Source: Paucilactobacillus oligofermentans DSM 15707 = LMG 22743
GTDB lineage: Bacteria; Bacillota; Bacilli; Lactobacillales; Lactobacillaceae
Assembly: GCF_001434315.1 (NCBI RefSeq)
Contig: NZ_AZFE01000031.1
Location: 556,450 to 620,449 of the forward strand
Length of the DNA: 64,000 bases
Reading direction: 5' to 3'
Shown in pieces: positions 63,190 to 64,000 of this stretch (its first letter is position 1; every line of letters begins with the position of its first letter). The position numbers were made by a program, and so were the translations under genes. Under the pieces are notes generated by a model. That model did not search any database and was not told where the DNA came from. It worked only from the letters and a program-made list of their open reading frames with translations.

Positions 63190-63861
63190 TTAGCGCTTTT
63201 TAACAACTAACCAATAGTATGCCAAAATTACGGTTAAGATTCCCGCAGCAATCCAAATCGACCTGACTGTTACCACTTTTTGAATTAATGCGGACACTAA
63301 TGCCCCCACAACAAAGCTGACTACCACTTTCGAATAAGTCGTTCCTTTATGCATATCATCCACACTATTGGCAATTATTCCGCGCGTGAATCCATTAACC
63401 ATATTGCGAATATTCCCCGTTGTGAAAGTACTATTATAAGTATGCCCATCAATATGCGTAAAAGCTGATATTTGCATCGCCATCACAAAAGCCAATGGTG
63501 GAGTTACCAATAAATTAGATGCCACTGTCGGAATTAGTCCTACGATTAAGCAAACCACAATCTCTAAAACTAGTGGTATGACACGCCAATGGAACTTGGT
63601 TGGTTGTAATTTATAATTCATTACATTAGTGACCGCAATTCCTAACATAAAGGCAACCATCGTCATTATTTTAATAAACGCACTGCTAAAACGGCCATCA
63701 ACCAAATCGCTCATAATAAAAATGACATTTCCAGTTTGACCAGCCGCCATTACCCCACCGCGTTGAATAAAGGTATAGGCATCGATAAAGCCACCGACAA
63801 AAGTTAAGCCAATCGCAATTTCTTGTAATTCGTAATTTTTAATTGTTGTATTTTTTTCCAT
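63190..63861 (-). CDS. DUF1275 (YoaK-like) membrane protein
   Basis: The 223-residue protein has six membrane segments, with GLTFVGGFIDAYTFIQRGGVMAAGQTGNVI at the start (residues 18-48), the DUF1275 signature. The function of the family is unknown; some are linked to stress or transport. It is transcribed alone, with parS just after its end. Confidence 0.84.
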   Translation of the reverse strand: MEKNTTIKNYELQEIAIGLTFVGGFIDAYTFIQRGGVMAAGQTGNVIFIMSDLVDGRFSSAFIKIMTMVAFMLGIAVTNVMNYKLQPTKFHWRVIPLVLEIVVCLIVGLIPTVASNLLVTPPLAFVMAMQISAFTHIDGHTYNSTFTTGNIRNMVNGFTRGIIANSVDDMHKGTTYSKVVVSFVVGALVSALIQKVVTVRSIWIAAGILTVILAYYWLVVKKR

Positions 63862-63914
63862 TATTTAAGTCCTCATTTTAAAAATTGATAATACTAATTT
63901 ACCACAAATAAATA

Positions 63915-63940
63915 GACCTACGCATTTCACAGCGTAAGTC
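63915..63940 (-). terminator. Terminator of the partial gene at the right edge
   Basis: GACTTACGC / GCGTAGGTC stem with two G-T pairs and a T-rich tail, read on the minus strand. Confidence 0.6.
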
Positions 63941-63958
63941 ATCTTAAATCATAAGTTT

Positions 63959-64000
63959 TTAATTTCCTTTAGCACGTAAAGCATACAAAATGGTTACCGT
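63959..64000 (-). CDS. C-terminal end of a further gene (partial)
   Basis: Only 13 codons and a stop are visible (TVTILYALRAKGN). A hairpin 19 bp later supports a gene end. The product cannot be identified from this tail. Confidence 0.45.
   Translation of the reverse strand, partial: TVTILYALRAKGN

Noticed and set aside
1-64000. Insertion sequences, CRISPR arrays, tRNA/rRNA genes, prophage
   Set aside because: None of their signatures was found on reading both strands.

Overview
The window looks like a chromosomal segment of a lactic acid bacterium in the Lactobacillaceae. It is AT-rich and has strong AGGAG-type ribosome binding sites. The proteins resemble lactobacillus families: FNR-like FLP, DUF4767, CopY, CadD, a fused osmolyte permease/binding protein, and a short-Q-loop CydA. 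The species cannot be named from the sequence alone. Seven copies or near copies of the ParB site parS (core TGTTTCACGTGAAACA, two of them perfect) are spread over 60 kb. In Firmicutes such clustering marks the origin-proximal part of the chromosome. Most genes from about 24 kb onward are on the minus strand, which would fit replication moving right to left with oriC to the right of the window (inference). No insertion sequence, phage, CRISPR array, tRNA or rRNA was seen.

Layout. 0-6.9 kb: the 5' part of a PRD regulator, an XRE regulator with an SRPBCC protein, a first MenA-like prenyltransferase, a quinone oxidoreductase, and a LytTR/LiaF-like pair. 6.9-24.4 kb: transporters with adjacent regulators (NapA antiporter, TetR/DHA2, HxlR/MFS, an XRE-ABC cassette, SMR), a WYL regulator with two matching TGGCCA operators and a DUF4767 surface protein, an old yellow enzyme, a CNNM protein and a pyridoxal kinase. 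24.6-33.7 kb: a respiration cluster (NDH-2, a second MenA, a polyprenyl diphosphate synthase, CydABCD). 34-36.4 kb: an osmolyte-type ABC transporter. 37.8-40.5 kb: a copper operon (CopY, cupredoxin, Cu ATPase). 40.6-50.9 kb: Asd, two TetR-linked ABC systems, an NAD(P)-binding/Rrf2/SRPBCC operon, and MerR with an MFS pump. 51-57.7 kb: acetoin reductase, CadD/ArsR and a heterodimeric ABC exporter, with a 69-bp direct repeat bracketing the first part. 58.7-62.1 kb: an ATPase-HMA-Dps-like-FLP operon. 62.1-64 kb: a ketopantoate reductase, a DUF1275 protein and the tail of a further gene.

How the parts fit. NDH-2 passes electrons from NADH to a menaquinone pool and cytochrome bd reduces oxygen. MenA and the polyprenyl synthase are present but the genes that make DHNA are not, so here the quinone may be built on imported or separately encoded DHNA. 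The most interesting signal is an FNR-type box, TTGAY-N4-RTCAA. It occurs upstream of cydA (twice), between menA-ndh and the polyprenyl synthase gene, and in front of the operon encoding FLP itself. FLP has the ExxSR recognition helix of FNR and two cysteines 97 residues apart, as in the thiol/disulfide switch described for Lactobacillus casei FLP. This suggests a redox-sensing regulon joining aerobic respiration to an unusual metal operon. In that operon the P1B ATPase has CPG instead of CPC/SPC, and the Dps-like protein has lost three of four ferroxidase ligands.

Gene decay is visible at four places: an in-frame TAA in the LytTR gene, an in-frame TAA in a DUF2974 gene, an N-terminally truncated 2-hydroxyacid dehydrogenase, and an 84-bp tail of an ABC exporter gene.
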